Below are positions 4,731 to 5,929 of a DNA stretch of 5,929 nt, in pieces; positions within the stretch are counted from its first letter, which is position 1; each line of letters begins with the position of its first letter. A program made the position numbers and the translations under genes. The stretch comes from Flavobacteriaceae bacterium (GTDB taxonomy: Bacteria > Bacteroidota > Bacteroidia > Flavobacteriales > Flavobacteriaceae). The stretch lies in the NCBI GenBank assembly GCA_002700405.1, contig PACY01000020.1, positions 52,508 to 58,436 on the forward strand, read 5' to 3'. The notes beneath the pieces were generated by a model. That model made no database searches, was not told the DNA's origin, and worked only from the letters and a program-made list of their open reading frames with translations.

Positions 4731-5929
4731 TTATTTATTTCATACGCCCTAATCGATTTTTCTTCTTCAATTAGTATTATCTCTAGATTATTGTCTTTGT
4801 CAATATTATCTAGATCTATATTTGAGTTAGAGTAAAGTGGAAAGCCTTCAAATAGGTCTAACTTATCATCAAATAGATATATTGCTTTTCCTTGATTATC
4901 AAATATTGAAATATATTTTCTTTTATTATAGCTAAATATTTTTGGATCTGAAAAATCACCAAAAGGCAGCTCAATAGATTTTTTTAGGTTAGTTAGTTTA
5001 TTCCCACTATTAATCACAGTAAGATTATATTTTGAATTTATCTTATGATTTTCTGATAAATCTAGTTTTCTATAGGATATAGAACCATTCATGTTTATTT
5101 GAGTTAAATTTCCATCGACAGATATTCCTATTAGGTTGTTATTATATCTGTAAATATCGCTATTAGAAAATCTGACATTATCCTTAATTTTTATTCTGAT
5201 TTTACCTCTTCTATTTAGAATTTTTAAGCCTTTTTTAGTCATTACTGAAATGATGTCTTTATTCTTAATTCTAAAGTGTTTTGGTGGGTATAATATTTCA
5301 TCACCAGTGTCATACTTAAATCCTTTTATTATTTTTCCTTTACTATCATACATTAATAGTTCACTCCCTTGTGTAATAAGAAATCTATAATTCTTATTAT
5401 TATCATAATCAAAAACTGATAAAGGCTGAGTGATTTTATCTCTAAAGATTTTAGGAAAAGGTTTAACGTCTCTTCCATTTCTGTCAATTACATATAATCT
5501 TTTCTCAGTAGTAAATATTAGTTGTAATCTTCCATTTTTATATAGATCTACCTGTTTTACCTCACCTAATATTTTTCCATTTAATTTCTTTTTCCAAAGA
5601 ACTTTTCCTTGATTAGTAATCAAATACAGATTGTAATTGCTATCCTGAACAACAATCTCTTTTGCTTTTGTTATATGATTCGTAATAAATTTTGGTTCTA
5701 TAATTAAATTGCCTTGAATTTTTGTACTAAAAATTTTATTAATCTTATTTTCTGAATATTCATTATTATCATTGTCAATTATTCCATTTATGTGAAAAGT
5801 ATGATTTTCATTTACAATTTGAATTTTTGTGTTATTAAATTCATTCATTGATGATTTTAATCCAATTAATTTTGAAATATCTATTAATGAGTTATTCTTT
5901 GAATTTATTTCGTAGGAAGATTCTTTAGA
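4727..5929 (-). CDS. C-terminal part of a large PQQ-like/beta-propeller-like repeat protein (partial, 400 residues seen)
   Basis: The frame is open to the right edge, so the start lies outside the window. An ATG at 5848 is in frame, but 27 more open codons precede it, and it sits in low-complexity Ser/Asn/Lys sequence rather than at a plausible N-terminus. The visible part contains repeated beta units of the form strand-turn-strand ending in x-G-K/R: NYNLYLITNQGKVLWKKKL, KRLYVIDRNGRDVKPFPK, SELLMYDSKGKIIKGFK, KKGLKILNRRGKIRIKI and FDNQGKAIYLFDDKLDLFEG. These resemble PQQ-like or quinoprotein beta-propeller blades. It ends with DLDNIDKDNNLEIILIEEE, a D-x-D-type loop like FG-GAP/VCBS repeats that may bind calcium, and a final strand IRAYEI. 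No membrane helix is seen in this part. I do not recognise the full protein. Location is probably envelope or surface, by inference, since the N-terminus is missing. Confidence 0.72.
   Translation of the reverse strand, partial: SKESSYEINSKNNSLIDISKLIGLKSSMNEFNNTKIQIVNENHTFHINGIIDNDNNEYSENKINKIFSTKIQGNLIIEPKFITNHITKAKEIVVQDSNYNLYLITNQGKVLWKKKLNGKILGEVKQVDLYKNGRLQLIFTTEKRLYVIDRNGRDVKPFPKIFRDKITQPLSVFDYDNNKNYRFLITQGSELLMYDSKGKIIKGFKYDTGDEILYPPKHFRIKNKDIISVMTKKGLKILNRRGKIRIKIKDNVRFSNSDIYRYNNNLIGISVDGNLTQINMNGSISYRKLDLSENHKINSKYNLTVINSGNKLTNLKKSIELPFGDFSDPKIFSYNKRKYISIFDNQGKAIYLFDDKLDLFEGFPLYSNSNIDLDNIDKDNNLEIILIEEEKSIRAYEINN

Noticed and set aside
5430..5612. A 60-codon open frame on the plus strand
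   Set aside because: It is antisense to the repeat protein, and its Phe/Leu/Ser-rich sequence is what the complement of Lys/Asn/Arg-rich codons gives.
4727..5848. Treating the repeat protein as a complete 373-residue gene starting at 5848
   Set aside because: The frame is open for 27 further codons to the window edge, no signal peptide follows this ATG, and the sequence there looks internal.
1..5929. CRISPR arrays, insertion sequences, tRNA or rRNA genes, defence or toxin-antitoxin modules
   Set aside because: I saw no regularly spaced direct repeats, transposase-like frames, cloverleaf-forming segments or recognisable defence motifs on either strand.

Overview
The window is AT-rich chromosomal DNA (by eye roughly 30% G+C or less) and reads as a member of the Bacteroidota, most likely a marine Flavobacteriia. 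The evidence is the protein content and the signals. The lipoyltransferase and lysyl-tRNA synthetase have flavobacterial-type sequences, and LysRS carries the C-terminal extension I associate with this group. The urocanate hydratase start and the small DUF5522-type Cys-rich protein are Bacteroidota-like. Shine-Dalgarno sites are largely absent, and there are promoter elements of the Bacteroidota form (TAnnTTTG at -7). I see no mobile element, CRISPR array, tRNA, rRNA or integration site. This looks like ordinary core chromosome.

Layout. Bases 1-347 hold two minus-strand genes: the first 68 codons of urocanate hydratase (hutU, cut by the window edge) and, 8 bases upstream of it, a 44-residue Cys-rich protein of DUF5522 type. 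Diverging from them at 423-1196 is a plus-strand lipoprotein with a lysine-rich tether, a GH73-type glucosaminidase domain and a C-terminal LysM. It converges on a minus-strand cluster at 1410-3730. In transcription order this is lysS, a small exported protein of unknown function, and a 76-residue stand-alone Smr-like protein, with gaps of 28 and 22 bases. The 213-base convergent gap (1197-1409) holds an AT-only hairpin that could be a bidirectional terminator.

The gap at 3731-3861 is divergent. It carries a good Bacteroidota promoter for lysS and, on the other side, a 55-residue Pmp3/YqaE-type membrane protein. That gene's stop codon overlaps the lipB start (TAATG), so the two are probably translated from one message. 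lipB meets the next gene tail to tail with a 4-base overlap. That gene, on the minus strand from 4727 to the right edge, is the C-terminal 400 residues of a larger protein with PQQ-like or beta-propeller-like repeats, and its start lies outside the window.

How the genes work together: most are unrelated housekeeping functions (protein lipoylation, tRNA-Lys charging, cell-wall hydrolysis, histidine degradation) with small unknown proteins between them. Nothing in the sequence points to a new multi-gene system. The items most worth a second look are the tiny Cys-rich protein beside hutU, the Smr protein with a changed second motif, and the yqaE-lipB coupling.
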